Source: Clostridia bacterium
GTDB lineage: Bacteria; Bacillota; Clostridia; Oscillospirales; Acutalibacteraceae
Reading direction: 5' to 3'
Assembly: GCA_017623575.1 (NCBI GenBank)
Contig: JAGAOS010000038.1
Span: 1 to 33,530, forward strand
DNA length: 33,530 bases
The position numbers and the translations under genes are program-made. This document shows, one piece after another, positions 8,382 to 17,269 of this stretch (its first letter is position 1; every line of letters starts with the position of its first letter). Below the pieces are notes generated by a model, which saw only the letters and a list, made by a program, of their open reading frames with translations, searched no databases and was not told the DNA's origin.

Positions 8382-10781
8382 TTAGTCTTTTAAGGGTTTG
8401 GCATCCCAGATATTTTTTGCATAATCGTCAATGGAGCGGTCGGATGCAAAAATACCCGATGATGCAATATTCATAAGGGACATACGGTTCCATACATCCT
8501 TATCGTTATAAAGGGAAGAAACTGTATTCTGTGCGCGGGTGTAGTCGGCAAAATCGGCAAGAGCCATATAGGTATCGTTGTTTTTAATGTGTTCGGTAAC
8601 AACCTTGAAATCGGTGCCCAACCCTGAACCTAAGAAGTCTAAAACCTCACGAATAATGGGATTATTATTGTAATAATCATAAGGGTGGTAGCCAGCCTTT
8701 TTAAGGCGGTTTACCTCGGGGGTTTCCATACCAAAGATAATGATGTTATCATCACCAACGGCCTTGTGGATTTCTACATTGGCGCCGTCCTCAGTGCCAA
8801 GTGTTACAGCGCCGTTCATCATAAGCTTCATATTACCGGTACCGCTTGCCTCTGTACCCGCAAGGGAGATCTGCTCACTGACATCGGCAGAGGGAATCAT
8901 AAGCTCTGCCAAAGTAACGCGATAATCCTCCATAAATACAATCTTTAATTTATCGCGAACGGCGGGGTCATTATTAACTACCTGACTTAAACAGTATATC
9001 ATATGAATGATATGTTTTGCAAGCATATATCCGGGGGCAGCCTTTGCGCCGAAAATATAGGTCTTGGGTGTAAAATCCATATTTGGGTTAGCCTTTAGGG
9101 CAAGATATTCTGCCGTAATATTCATAACATTAAGGTGCTGGCGCTTGTATTCGTGAAGGCGTTTAACCTGCATATCGAAAATGGAATCGGTATTTAATAT
9201 TATGCCGCAGTGGTCTTTCACATATTTGGCAAAACGCTCCTTATTTGCTTTTTTAATATCAAAAAGGGAGCTTAAAACCTGCTTGTCATCAGCAAAAGCC
9301 TTTAATTTTTCCAGTTGATTGGTGTCCTTTTTAAAGCCATCACCAATAAGCTCGGTAAGGTAGCCAGTAAGACCTTTGTTAGCTGAGCAGAGCCAGCGTC
9401 TGTGGGCAATACCGTTGGTAACATTTGTGAATTTTTCGGGGGTGAGTCTGTAATAATCGTTAAACAAATCATCCTTTAAAATTTCACTGTGCAGCTTTGA
9501 AACACCATTTACGCTATGGCATACCGAAACGCAGAGGTTGGCCATTTTAACCATTCCGCCCGAAATAATTGCAGTACGCTCAACATAATCAGCATCGTGG
9601 GTCTGCTCCCAAACCTTGGCGCGGTGACGGTTATCAATCTCGGTAATAATATTAAAAATACGAGGGAGTCTGCTTTTAAAAAGGTCACACTGCCAACATT
9701 CCAAGGCTTCACTCATAACGGTGTGGTTGGTGTAGGCGGCGGTTCGTGTTACAATATCAAAAGCATCATCCCAAGAGTAGCCACATTCATCTAAAAGATG
9801 GCGCATAAGCTCGGGAATAACCAAAGCGGGGTGGGTGTCATTAATATGAATAGCAGCCTTTTCGGGCAGATTATCCAATGTTCCGTAGGTGCGAAGATGA
9901 CGGCGCAAAATATCCTGAATGGATGCCGAAACAAGGAAATACTGCTGACGAAGTCTAAGAGATTTACCCTCCATATGGTGATCTTCAGGGTAAAGCACCT
10001 TGCTGATAACCTCACAGTTTGCCTGATGCTCCAGCGCGCGGGCATAGTTACCCATATTAAAATCATCCATATTAATAGATGGGGTTTCGGCACTCCAAAG
10101 TCTTAATGCATTAACCGTTTTGCCGTCATTACCTGCAACCATAAGGTCATAGGGAACTGCGTGAACTGTGGTGTAATCTTTAAGCTCAACATGGTGATAG
10201 TCGCCATCCCAACGCTCCTCAACCCAACCGTCAAACAAAACATCAACGGCGGATGTGGGGCGAGCCTCCAGCCACACGCTACCACCGGGAAGCCAGAAAT
10301 CAGGCATTTCTGTCTGCCAGCCGTCTACAAGCTTTTGACGGAAAATGCCGAACTCATACTTAATGCAATAACCCATTGCAGGGTAGGAGCCGGAGGAAAG
10401 TGAATCTAAAAAGCAGGCGGCAAGTCTGCCAAGACCGCCGTTGCCCAAGCCTGCGTCGGGCTCCAGCTCATAAAGCTGGCTGAGCTTTACGCCAAAGTCA
10501 GAAAGGGCGGTTTTCATAGTATCCTCAAGCTCTAAATTATAAAGATTATTTTTAAGGGAACGACCCATTAAAAATTCCATACTTAAATAGTAAACCATTT
10601 TTGCTTGCTTAGCCTCGGTTTCCTTACGGAAGCCGGTGCGACGCTCACGCATAATGTCTAAAAGCACCAAAACGGTTGCTTTATAAAAAAGCTCATCCGA
10701 TGCCTGCTCAGGCGAAACGCCAAAATTGTGTGAAAGGGTGGCGGCGATTCTGTTTTTGAGCTCATTAGATGTATATTTCAT
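8382..10781 (-). CDS. glgP: Glycogen/maltodextrin phosphorylase
   Basis: A 799-residue GT35 enzyme that phosphorolyses alpha-1,4-glucan to glucose 1-phosphate in the cytoplasm, with pyridoxal phosphate as cofactor. The PLP motif EASGTGNMKLMMNGA is present with the Schiff-base Lys at residue 652. Other family landmarks are YLSMEFLMGRSLKNNL near the start, GLGNGGLGRLAACFLDSL and the IHINDTHPA segment. Length is normal for the family. The ATG at 10781 follows AAAAGGAGAG; the open frame continues upstream to 10865, but that extension covers the promoter and is rejected. It is first gene of an operon with the GH13 enzyme and has its own TTGAAA/TATTAT promoter. Confidence 0.97.
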   Translation of the reverse strand: MKYTSNELKNRIAATLSHNFGVSPEQASDELFYKATVLVLLDIMRERRTGFRKETEAKQAKMVYYLSMEFLMGRSLKNNLYNLELEDTMKTALSDFGVKLSQLYELEPDAGLGNGGLGRLAACFLDSLSSGSYPAMGYCIKYEFGIFRQKLVDGWQTEMPDFWLPGGSVWLEARPTSAVDVLFDGWVEERWDGDYHHVELKDYTTVHAVPYDLMVAGNDGKTVNALRLWSAETPSINMDDFNMGNYARALEHQANCEVISKVLYPEDHHMEGKSLRLRQQYFLVSASIQDILRRHLRTYGTLDNLPEKAAIHINDTHPALVIPELMRHLLDECGYSWDDAFDIVTRTAAYTNHTVMSEALECWQCDLFKSRLPRIFNIITEIDNRHRAKVWEQTHDADYVERTAIISGGMVKMANLCVSVCHSVNGVSKLHSEILKDDLFNDYYRLTPEKFTNVTNGIAHRRWLCSANKGLTGYLTELIGDGFKKDTNQLEKLKAFADDKQVLSSLFDIKKANKERFAKYVKDHCGIILNTDSIFDMQVKRLHEYKRQHLNVMNITAEYLALKANPNMDFTPKTYIFGAKAAPGYMLAKHIIHMIYCLSQVVNNDPAVRDKLKIVFMEDYRVTLAELMIPSADVSEQISLAGTEASGTGNMKLMMNGAVTLGTEDGANVEIHKAVGDDNIIIFGMETPEVNRLKKAGYHPYDYYNNNPIIREVLDFLGSGLGTDFKVVTEHIKNNDTYMALADFADYTRAQNTVSSLYNDKDVWNRMSLMNIASSGIFASDRSIDDYAKNIWDAKPLKD

Positions 10782-10830
10782 AATGCAAATCTCTCCTTTT
10801 AGAAAATGCAAATAAATACTGTGTAAATAT

Positions 10831-10859
10831 ATAATAGTATATTCTGCGCAAATTTTCAA
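10831..10859 (-). promoter_or_regulatory. glgP promoter
   Basis: TTGAAA (10859-10854), 17-nt spacer, TATTAT (10836-10831) on the minus strand, giving a leader of about 45 nt before the glgP ATG. Confidence 0.75.
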
Positions 10860-11126
10860 GTGCATTTACGAATATTGTATGTAAAAAAATAAGGTTTTTT
10901 ATACAAAAATTATAAAAATTTGGTTTTTATTCAAAAAAACAGAAATGTTTTTATGCAATTATCACAAAAATCGACCAAATTCAATTTACCGTAGTCAGAC
11001 TTTAAAACACATATTTTTCGCCTTAACATATCTTATCACTTGCAATACGGTATCGCCTTACAAAAATTTCAGGAAAGCAGGGCAGTAAAAAGGCGGTGAG
11101 CGAAACTGTAATGGGTTCGGCTACTG
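10860..11126. other. AT-rich intergenic stretch between divergent glgP and sigma genes
   Basis: I see no convincing gene, RNA structure or repeat here. The left half is very AT-rich. About 11030-11126 is less so and can be read on the minus strand as a short open frame, but that frame has no good start signal. Confidence 0.5.
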
Positions 11127-11155
11127 TTGACAAAAATATTATTTTATGAAATAAT
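11127..11155 (+). promoter_or_regulatory. Promoter of the sigma/anti-sigma operon
   Basis: A consensus TTGACA (11127-11132), 17-nt spacer and AATAAT (11150-11155), about 60 nt before the sigma factor ATG. This looks like a housekeeping promoter, not an ECF-type one. Confidence 0.65.
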
Positions 11156-11216
11156 AAAAATAATGAAATAAAATGAGTTTCAAATACATTAATTATATGA
11201 AAGGAGCAAAAAATCA

Positions 11217-11792
11217 ATGATTTGTTTTACATCAACAATGTTTTTCGGCACCAATGATAAAACTCTGGATGCTCTTATAAAAAAGGTGGCACAAAAGGAC
11301 TTAACTGCTATGGAGCGGCTTTATAAATTAACTAGGGCAGGTATTTACGGCTTTGCACTTTCAATTTTAAAAAGTCAGACGGATGCAGAGGATGTTCTGC
11401 ACGAAACATATTTAAGCATCTGGGTATCGGCACATATGTATGCATCAGAGGGAAAGCCTATGGCGTGGCTTATTACCATTGCAAAAAATCATTGCTTTAA
11501 GATTTTTCGTAATCGCAAATGGCAGGATGAGGCTGAGCTCAGGGAGGAGACCGCCTCGGAGAATTACGATTTTACCCTTGCGGGGGAGGAAAAATGGATT
11601 CTTAAAGAATGTATGGAAGCTTTAAATGATGACGAGCGACAAATTATAATGCTTCACGCAGTTTCCGGCTTTAAGTATAGGGAAATTGCGGAGTTTTTAA
11701 ACAAGCCGCTGTCTACAGTGCTTTCAAAGCATCACAGAGGCATTAAAAAGCTAAAAGAATTTTGCGCAAAAGGAGGCATCTTAAATGAATAA
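11217..11792 (+). CDS. ECF-type RNA polymerase sigma factor
   Basis: A 191-residue sigma-70 family protein with only regions 2 and 4. Region 2 spans about 26-95 (YKLTRAGIYGFALSILKSQT, DAEDVLHETYLSIW, then the MAWLITIAKNHCFKIFRNRK DNA-melting/-10 recognition part). Region 4 spans about 130-185 (LNDDERQIIMLHAVSGFKYR, EIAEFLNKPLSTVLSKHHRG). AAAGGAG precedes the ATG by 10 nt. Its stop overlaps the start of the anti-sigma gene by 8 nt, the usual arrangement for a sigma/anti-sigma pair. It would direct RNA polymerase to a small regulon when released by its partner; the giant secreted protein immediately downstream is a candidate target. Confidence 0.93.
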   Translation: MICFTSTMFFGTNDKTLDALIKKVAQKDLTAMERLYKLTRAGIYGFALSILKSQTDAEDVLHETYLSIWVSAHMYASEGKPMAWLITIAKNHCFKIFRNRKWQDEAELREETASENYDFTLAGEEKWILKECMEALNDDERQIIMLHAVSGFKYREIAEFLNKPLSTVLSKHHRGIKKLKEFCAKGGILNE

Positions 11793-13038
11793 CAGGGAAC
11801 TGGAAGGAAAAATTAAATCCGCTGTAGAAAAAGCTGCTCCCGATATGTGGGAAAGGCTAGAACGCGACATAGGCTACGGCAAGGGAGATACAATAACCTT
11901 GTCAGATAGCAAAAGAAAATCCAAATGGCTGGGAGTTATTTCGGGACTTGCGGCAGCGCTTGTGCTTATTGCGGCGGGTGTTTTTGGAATTGTTAATTAC
12001 AATAGGGCAGATGAAAAAATAGTTTCTACAGTCGCAATTGAGGTCAACCCCGAAATAATACTATCTCTTAACACCTATAATGTGGTTTTAAAGGCCGAAG
12101 CCGATAATGAGGACGGTAAAAAGATAATAGAAAAAACAAATTTGGAAGGACTTCAACTTGACTTAGCATTGGATTCAGTGGTGGCTTCTATGGTTAAAGA
12201 GGGATACCTGAGCGATAAATCCAACACCATGCTTTTAAGTGTGAAAAATGATGATAGCGTTAAGGAAAAGGCGCTTTATTATGAGGTAATGGATAATGCA
12301 ACCAGGGCTATGGATAGCGAAAACTTTAACGGCTGTGCGGTTGTTCAAAGGCTGAGCCTCAGTAATGAAAAAGAGGTGCAGGCGCTTGCTGAAAGGCATA
12401 ATATTTCCAGAGGTAAGGCGGATTTTATATATTTATTTTATAAGAGTGTTAAAGCCACCGAGGATGAGCTTGCAAAACTTTCTGTAAATGATCTTAATCT
12501 TATTTTTGAAAGCGACTATAATCACGAAAAATACAAGGATTCAGGCGACATAACCTATAGCGGAAAATCCTCAGATAAAAAATATATCGGCTTGGATAAG
12601 CTTAAAGAAATCGTTTTTAAAAATGCTGATGCAGAGGAAAAATATGTAAGGCGTTTTGATGCTGATTTTGATGTTGAAGATGGCATTATGGTTTATGAGG
12701 TGGATTTTGTTTTCGGTTCTACCAAATATGAGTATGAAGTAAACGCCATAAGCGGCGAAATTCTTAAAAAAGAAACCAAGGAATATAAAGAATCTGAATA
12801 TGGTGCGGAATCATCAAAGCCTCAGTTGAATTTCATCACAGGCGAAGATGCTTTAAAAATTGCTCTTGAGGATGCGGGAATTAAGCGTTCTGATGCAACC
12901 GATATTGATGCTGAAATTGATAGTGATGACCCCATAAAACACATTGATATTGAGTTTACAGCGGGCGGTTATGACTATGAATATGAAATTGCTTCAGACG
13001 GAAGAATTTTAAACAGAAAAAAAGAATTAAGTGATTAG
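11785..13038 (+). CDS. RsgI-like membrane anti-sigma factor with two PepSY-like domains
   Basis: A 417-residue single-pass membrane protein. About 47 cytoplasmic residues probably bind the sigma factor. A transmembrane helix follows (about 48-70), then an RsgI middle-domain-like segment starting IVSTVAIEVNPEIILSLNTY and running to about 230. The remaining extracellular part is two PepSY-like beta domains, about 265-335 and 345-415, each with a YEYEV/YEYEI strand followed by an SGEIL or DGRIL turn. AGGAGG lies 8 nt before the ATG, and the start overlaps the sigma gene by 8 nt. In Clostridium thermocellum, RsgI proteins sense extracellular polysaccharide and control cellulosomal genes through SigI. 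Here the partner is an ECF sigma and the sensor is PepSY-like, not a carbohydrate-binding module, so the ligand is unknown. Confidence 0.85.
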   Translation: MNNRELEGKIKSAVEKAAPDMWERLERDIGYGKGDTITLSDSKRKSKWLGVISGLAAALVLIAAGVFGIVNYNRADEKIVSTVAIEVNPEIILSLNTYNVVLKAEADNEDGKKIIEKTNLEGLQLDLALDSVVASMVKEGYLSDKSNTMLLSVKNDDSVKEKALYYEVMDNATRAMDSENFNGCAVVQRLSLSNEKEVQALAERHNISRGKADFIYLFYKSVKATEDELAKLSVNDLNLIFESDYNHEKYKDSGDITYSGKSSDKKYIGLDKLKEIVFKNADAEEKYVRRFDADFDVEDGIMVYEVDFVFGSTKYEYEVNAISGEILKKETKEYKESEYGAESSKPQLNFITGEDALKIALEDAGIKRSDATDIDAEIDSDDPIKHIDIEFTAGGYDYEYEIASDGRILNRKKELSD

Positions 13039-13070
13039 TAAAAAGAATTTGCAAAAATTTTCCAAAATCA

Positions 13071-13153
13071 TATGTCATAAATAAACATTATTTTCAAAGC
13101 CAAAAGGCATAAATAAAAGCTTTTTAATAAAAAATATGTCATAAATAAACATT
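13071..13153. repeat. 19-bp direct repeat upstream of giant secreted protein gene
   Basis: TATGTCATAAATAAACATT occurs exactly at 13071-13089 and 13135-13153. A partial copy (GGCATAAATAAAA) lies between them near 13107. The copies sit between the anti-sigma stop and a terminator, so they are noncoding. They could be a regulator site or a small duplication. Confidence 0.75.
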
Positions 13154-13155
13154 TA

Positions 13156-13202
13156 ACCCCTTTTTCAAGGAATTGCACACCTTGACAAAAGGGGTGTTTT
13201 TG
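13156..13202 (+). terminator. Terminator of the sigma/anti-sigma operon
   Basis: ACCCCTTTTTCAAGG (13156-13170) pairs with CCTTGACAAAAGGGGT (13180-13195), followed by a T-rich run. Confidence 0.85.
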
Positions 13203-13211
13203 TAGTAAAAA

Positions 13212-13217
13212 TATAAT
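13212..13217 (+). promoter_or_regulatory. Possible -10 element for the giant secreted protein gene
   Basis: A perfect TATAAT 63 nt before the ATG. No good -35 lies at 16-18 nt; the TTGACA at 13182 is 24 nt away and sits in the terminator stem. The promoter may need an activator or another sigma factor. Confidence 0.3.
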
Positions 13218-13280
13218 GTAATCATATGGTGAAGTGGATGAATTTTAGCACTTTTGCCAAAAGAAAATGGAGGAGAATAT

Positions 13281-16200
13281 ATGAGTAAAAAAATCTTATC
13301 AGTTTTACTTGCAGTTGTTATGATAATAACTGCATCCTTTGGCGGAATGACCGTTTCTGCTGAGGGACTCACCAACTATGTTGGTGACGGTGGATTTGAA
13401 AACGCAGATTTTTCAGGCACTATTCCTAATTACGGCACAGGTTCATCAACCGATATGGCAACCTGGGGTCGTTTCAGCTCGGGTGTTACCCGTATGGAGC
13501 TTGTTACCTCTGACAACTATTCAGGTGATGACAGCGTAGCTCTTAACGGCAATAAGTATATGAAGTCGGGTGTTACAGCAGACGGTGCTTATATCCGCGG
13601 CTTTGGTCAAAGACTGGAGCTTACTGCAGGCGACTATCTGCTAACATTTATTGCCAAGTCGGATGCAGGCGGTCTTTTCTCTGCTGGTATTTACCCCACC
13701 ACACAGACTTCCATTGGTGTTAATTCAGCTATTGCATACACATATCTGGATGCAACAAACTACTGGAAAGAGTACACCGTTGAATTTACTGTTTCTGCCG
13801 ATGGCATTTATAACCTTATGATAGGTGGTAATACAGGCGGCGACAACAATATCCGTCTTTTCTATATGGATAATGTTGCTGTTTATGCAAAGAGCGATAT
13901 TGTTACCGTTAATGCTGTGGCAACAGCCGGTGGTACTGTTACCGGCGGCGGTGTTGTAGTCAAGGGTGATGCCATTACCCTTACCGCAACCGCAAAAAGC
14001 GGCTATGAGTTTACAGGTTGGTCGGATGGCGAAGCCTCTGCTAGCCGAACCTTTACCGCAACCGCAGATGTAAGCTACACCGCTAATTTTAGAAAGCTTA
14101 GCGCAGACTATGTTCCCAACGGCGATTTTGAGGCTGACGATTGGGCGCTTTCCGATTATTGGACCACCCTTTCGGGCAACTCTGCATTCTTAGAGGTTGC
14201 TGACCCTGAAAACGCAAACAACACCGTTGCTTATGCAAAGGGCGCAACCGCCGCAACCTCAATGGTTTCTAAAAACACCATCACCTTAAAGGACGGACAC
14301 ACCTATCACATTTGTTTTGATTTCTTTATGGCTGATGCAGTAAGCGGTAGCGGTACAAACTTCTACCGTGTAGGCTTTTTAAAGCCCGGCTCTGCAAATC
14401 TTGCAGGCGCCAGCTTCTATGGTGCCTTTGAAAGTATATACGGCATTACAACTTCTGCTAATCGCGGTACATGGTATAAAGGCTACGGTTACAAATATAC
14501 CCACTCGGGTGCCGATGCCGAGGCTAATATAGTTATAGGCTTGTACAATAATGAATGTACCTCTGATTTTTATGTAGATAACATTGTAGCTTATGATGAA
14601 GCCGACCTTTGCACTATGACCGTTACTGCCGACAAAGGCGGTAAAATAGAGGGTGCAAAATCCACCTATTTTGCAGGTGATGTATTAACCCTTACCGCAA
14701 TTGCAAAATCAGGCTTTGAATTTGCAGGCTGGAGCGATGGCGAAACAGCCGCAACCCGTACTGTTACCGCCGAAAACGGTGCAGCCTACCATGCTAATTT
14801 CACAAGAAAGCTTACAGCTAATTTAATAATTGATGGCGATTTTGAAGCCGATGAGTGGGCGGTATCCGAAGCTTGGAACACCGTTAACTCAAACGATAAA
14901 ACCTTTACTAAGGCAACCGAAAGCGGCAACACCTATGCCGTAGCTACCCCCGAAACCAAACAGTCCTTGGCTTCTGATATTATTACAGTTAAGCCGGGTG
15001 AAACCTACACCCTTACCTTTGATTCTATGTTTATAGATAGCGGCAAGACGCTTACAGGCGATATGAATGGCTTCTACCGTTACGGATTTATTGAGGCAAC
15101 TCAAACGGCTCTTGGCGGCAGTGCATTTACCGCTCTTGCAGGTAATAACTACGCAAGCTTCTCCCCCGGAGTAATGTCCGATGCAAGATTCGGTGTATGG
15201 GAAACCGTTACTAAGGAATACACCAACAACACCGATGCAGATGTTAGCGTTAAGGCGGTTATTGGTTATTATAATGATGAGTGCGGCTATGAATGGCGTG
15301 TTGATAATGTAATTCTTTACAGCGGCGCGGATGTTATTACCATTGGCGCCTGGGCACAGAACGGTTCGGTAAGCAACGGCTCTGTAAGTGCTTTAAAGGG
15401 CGAAACTGTTACTATTACCGCAAGCCCCTCTGCACCTGATAATAAGTTCCTTGGTTGGTTTGTTGCAGGCTCTACCGAGCTTGTTTCTACCAATGAAACC
15501 TTAACAGTTACCGCAACCGAAAATAAAACCTACTATGCACAGTATGCATATGTTGGCAAAAATCTTGTTGTAAACGGTGATTTTGAATCCACAAGCAACA
15601 AAGAAATTGATTTTGCTACTAATCTTACAACCTCTTCTGCTCTATTAGAAAATATGTGGAGCAAGGTTGGTACCGGCGTTAATATGTTTGCTCAGGTAGA
15701 TATAACCGATGCCGATGACCAATATGTAAACGACAACAAATATGTTAAGGCAACCGTTCCTGCTGAGGGATATGTAAGATCCTTTGGTCAGTATGTTACC
15801 TTAGAACCGAATACCGACTATGTATTGGAATTTATTGCAAAGAATACTACAGATAAGGATATCTACGGCGCTCTTATTAAGCGCTTTACATCAGGTAGCT
15901 TTGGCGTTCATCCTGCAGGTGGTAATGCAAATGTAATTGATTCCTCTGCCTTTGTAACAGTTCCTGCCTCTGCTTCTGATTGGGCAATCTACACCCTTAA
16001 TTTCAACAGTGGTAATAATACCTCGGTCTGCGTTGCATTTGGTAGCAATATCACCTCTACCGCAGGCACATACTTTGCAATTGATAATGTAGTTCTTTCC
16101 AAGGCAAGCGATTACGGTGTTGGCAAAACCGTTGTAGGCGGCTTTGAAAACGGCACCGACGGTTGGACCGCATCTGAGGGCGCAACCATTACCACCGCAA

Positions 16201-17189
16201 ATACTGCCGATACCGCACTTGGCAGCTTTAAAAAATATCTTGGCAACAATATTGGCGTTCTTAACCCCGCAGCCGAGGGTGATACCTTTACTTCCCCTGC
16301 ATTCGCTACCGAATCGGGTAAAACCTATGATGTGGTTATCTACACCAGACACAATTCTGCCGATGATGCAAGAGGCGCATTTTCCTTTACAGCAGGCGGA
16401 GCCGGTGAAGTTATGAAGCAGGCTACTTATGGCAAGCCCGCAAACGACTCTGAGCTTGGCAAATATGAAAATAATGACGGCTTTATGGTTGTTCCCGTTA
16501 ATGCAAATAAGGATAATTTTGTTTCATCCACCTTTGTTAAGCTTATATTCACCTTTACTGCAACCGCCAACTCTCACAACATTACAATTACTACCCTTAC
16601 CCCTGTAAGCGCATTTATTGACGGCTTTGAGGTTTACTGCCATGATGATTTTGTTAAGCTTGCAGAGGATAGCCTTGGCTTTAAGGGTACTGCAATCCGT
16701 ATTACAGGTGTGCAGGGTCTTCGCTTTAAAAACACCATTAATGTGGATGCCCTTAAGAACTTTGGCAACTATGCAAAGGTAGTTGAGTATGGAACTCTTG
16801 CCATTAAGCAAGAGTATAAAAAAGGTGCAATCACCTTTGAAAACCTTACCGACGGTACCTATGAGTACACTAAATCAGGCGGTACAGTAGGTAGTTACCT
16901 TAAATGCGGTGTTGCTTATAATGTAGAAACAAACACCGATACAGTATTTGCATCTAACCTTTATGCAAAGGACTTTACAGGCGTTTTGATTGGCATTACT
17001 GAGGAAAACTATTCGACAAACTATGTAACAAGAGCCTATGCAAAGGTACAGTTTGCAGATGGTAGTTACACCTATGTATACGGTGATGAGCAGGTAGCAA
17101 GCATTACTGCAGTAGCACAGCATATTGTAAATAACAATTTGGAAAGTGAAGCAGTACGCGAATACCTTACCACCAATATTCTGGGATAA
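13281..17189 (+). CDS. Giant secreted multi-module surface protein A
   Basis: A 1302-residue secreted protein. The ATG at 13281 follows GGAGGAG. Residues 1-29 are a signal peptide ending VSAEG. Five galactose-binding-like (CBM4/9-like) modules start near residues 30, 274, 512, 759 and 947. The middle ones begin with a G-D-F-E signature (NGDFEADDWA, DGDFEADEWA, NGDFES). Divergent InlB-type beta repeats separate the first four modules (about 207-273, 441-511, 683-758), with the hallmark GYEFTGWSDGE / GFEFAGWSDGE and a closing YTANF/YHANF. The last 165 residues (from GLRFKNTI near 1140) form a domain shared with protein B at 21373-25233. There is no dockerin, sortase motif or catalytic signature. 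Glycan binding at the cell surface is inferred. It follows the sigma/anti-sigma operon and may belong to its regulon. Confidence 0.88.
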   Translation: MSKKILSVLLAVVMIITASFGGMTVSAEGLTNYVGDGGFENADFSGTIPNYGTGSSTDMATWGRFSSGVTRMELVTSDNYSGDDSVALNGNKYMKSGVTADGAYIRGFGQRLELTAGDYLLTFIAKSDAGGLFSAGIYPTTQTSIGVNSAIAYTYLDATNYWKEYTVEFTVSADGIYNLMIGGNTGGDNNIRLFYMDNVAVYAKSDIVTVNAVATAGGTVTGGGVVVKGDAITLTATAKSGYEFTGWSDGEASASRTFTATADVSYTANFRKLSADYVPNGDFEADDWALSDYWTTLSGNSAFLEVADPENANNTVAYAKGATAATSMVSKNTITLKDGHTYHICFDFFMADAVSGSGTNFYRVGFLKPGSANLAGASFYGAFESIYGITTSANRGTWYKGYGYKYTHSGADAEANIVIGLYNNECTSDFYVDNIVAYDEADLCTMTVTADKGGKIEGAKSTYFAGDVLTLTAIAKSGFEFAGWSDGETAATRTVTAENGAAYHANFTRKLTANLIIDGDFEADEWAVSEAWNTVNSNDKTFTKATESGNTYAVATPETKQSLASDIITVKPGETYTLTFDSMFIDSGKTLTGDMNGFYRYGFIEATQTALGGSAFTALAGNNYASFSPGVMSDARFGVWETVTKEYTNNTDADVSVKAVIGYYNDECGYEWRVDNVILYSGADVITIGAWAQNGSVSNGSVSALKGETVTITASPSAPDNKFLGWFVAGSTELVSTNETLTVTATENKTYYAQYAYVGKNLVVNGDFESTSNKEIDFATNLTTSSALLENMWSKVGTGVNMFAQVDITDADDQYVNDNKYVKATVPAEGYVRSFGQYVTLEPNTDYVLEFIAKNTTDKDIYGALIKRFTSGSFGVHPAGGNANVIDSSAFVTVPASASDWAIYTLNFNSGNNTSVCVAFGSNITSTAGTYFAIDNVVLSKASDYGVGKTVVGGFENGTDGWTASEGATITTANTADTALGSFKKYLGNNIGVLNPAAEGDTFTSPAFATESGKTYDVVIYTRHNSADDARGAFSFTAGGAGEVMKQATYGKPANDSELGKYENNDGFMVVPVNANKDNFVSSTFVKLIFTFTATANSHNITITTLTPVSAFIDGFEVYCHDDFVKLAEDSLGFKGTAIRITGVQGLRFKNTINVDALKNFGNYAKVVEYGTLAIKQEYKKGAITFENLTDGTYEYTKSGGTVGSYLKCGVAYNVETNTDTVFASNLYAKDFTGVLIGITEENYSTNYVTRAYAKVQFADGSYTYVYGDEQVASITAVAQHIVNNNLESEAVREYLTTNILG

Positions 17190-17229
17190 TTAATTCTGTT
17201 TAAGTCTATTTAATATATTTTCCCTACCC

Positions 17230-17269
17230 AAACGGAAATCCGCCCTCTTTTGAGGGCGGATTTCCGTTT
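17230..17269. terminator. Bidirectional terminator with perfect 18-bp stem
   Basis: AAACGGAAATCCGCCCTC (17230-17247) pairs without mismatch with GAGGGCGGATTTCCGTTT (17252-17269) across a TTTT loop. It sits between convergent genes. Its right arm ends within the stop codon of the TIR gene (TAA read from 17271-17269). Confidence 0.92.

Noticed and set aside
11023-11217. Minus-strand open frame of 64 codons opposite the sigma operon promoter
   Set aside because: It has no good ribosome binding site and covers the consensus sigma-operon promoter. A decayed gene remnant cannot be excluded, but there is no support for it.
13182-13217. TTGACA at 13182 plus TATAAT at 13212 as a promoter pair
   Set aside because: The spacer is 24 nt, too long for a housekeeping promoter, and TTGACA lies within the terminator stem.
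15891-16416. Overlapping 90-150 codon frames inside secreted protein A on both strands
   Set aside because: They are wholly inside a gene with signal peptide and clear modules, have no start signals, and have compositions typical of shadow frames.
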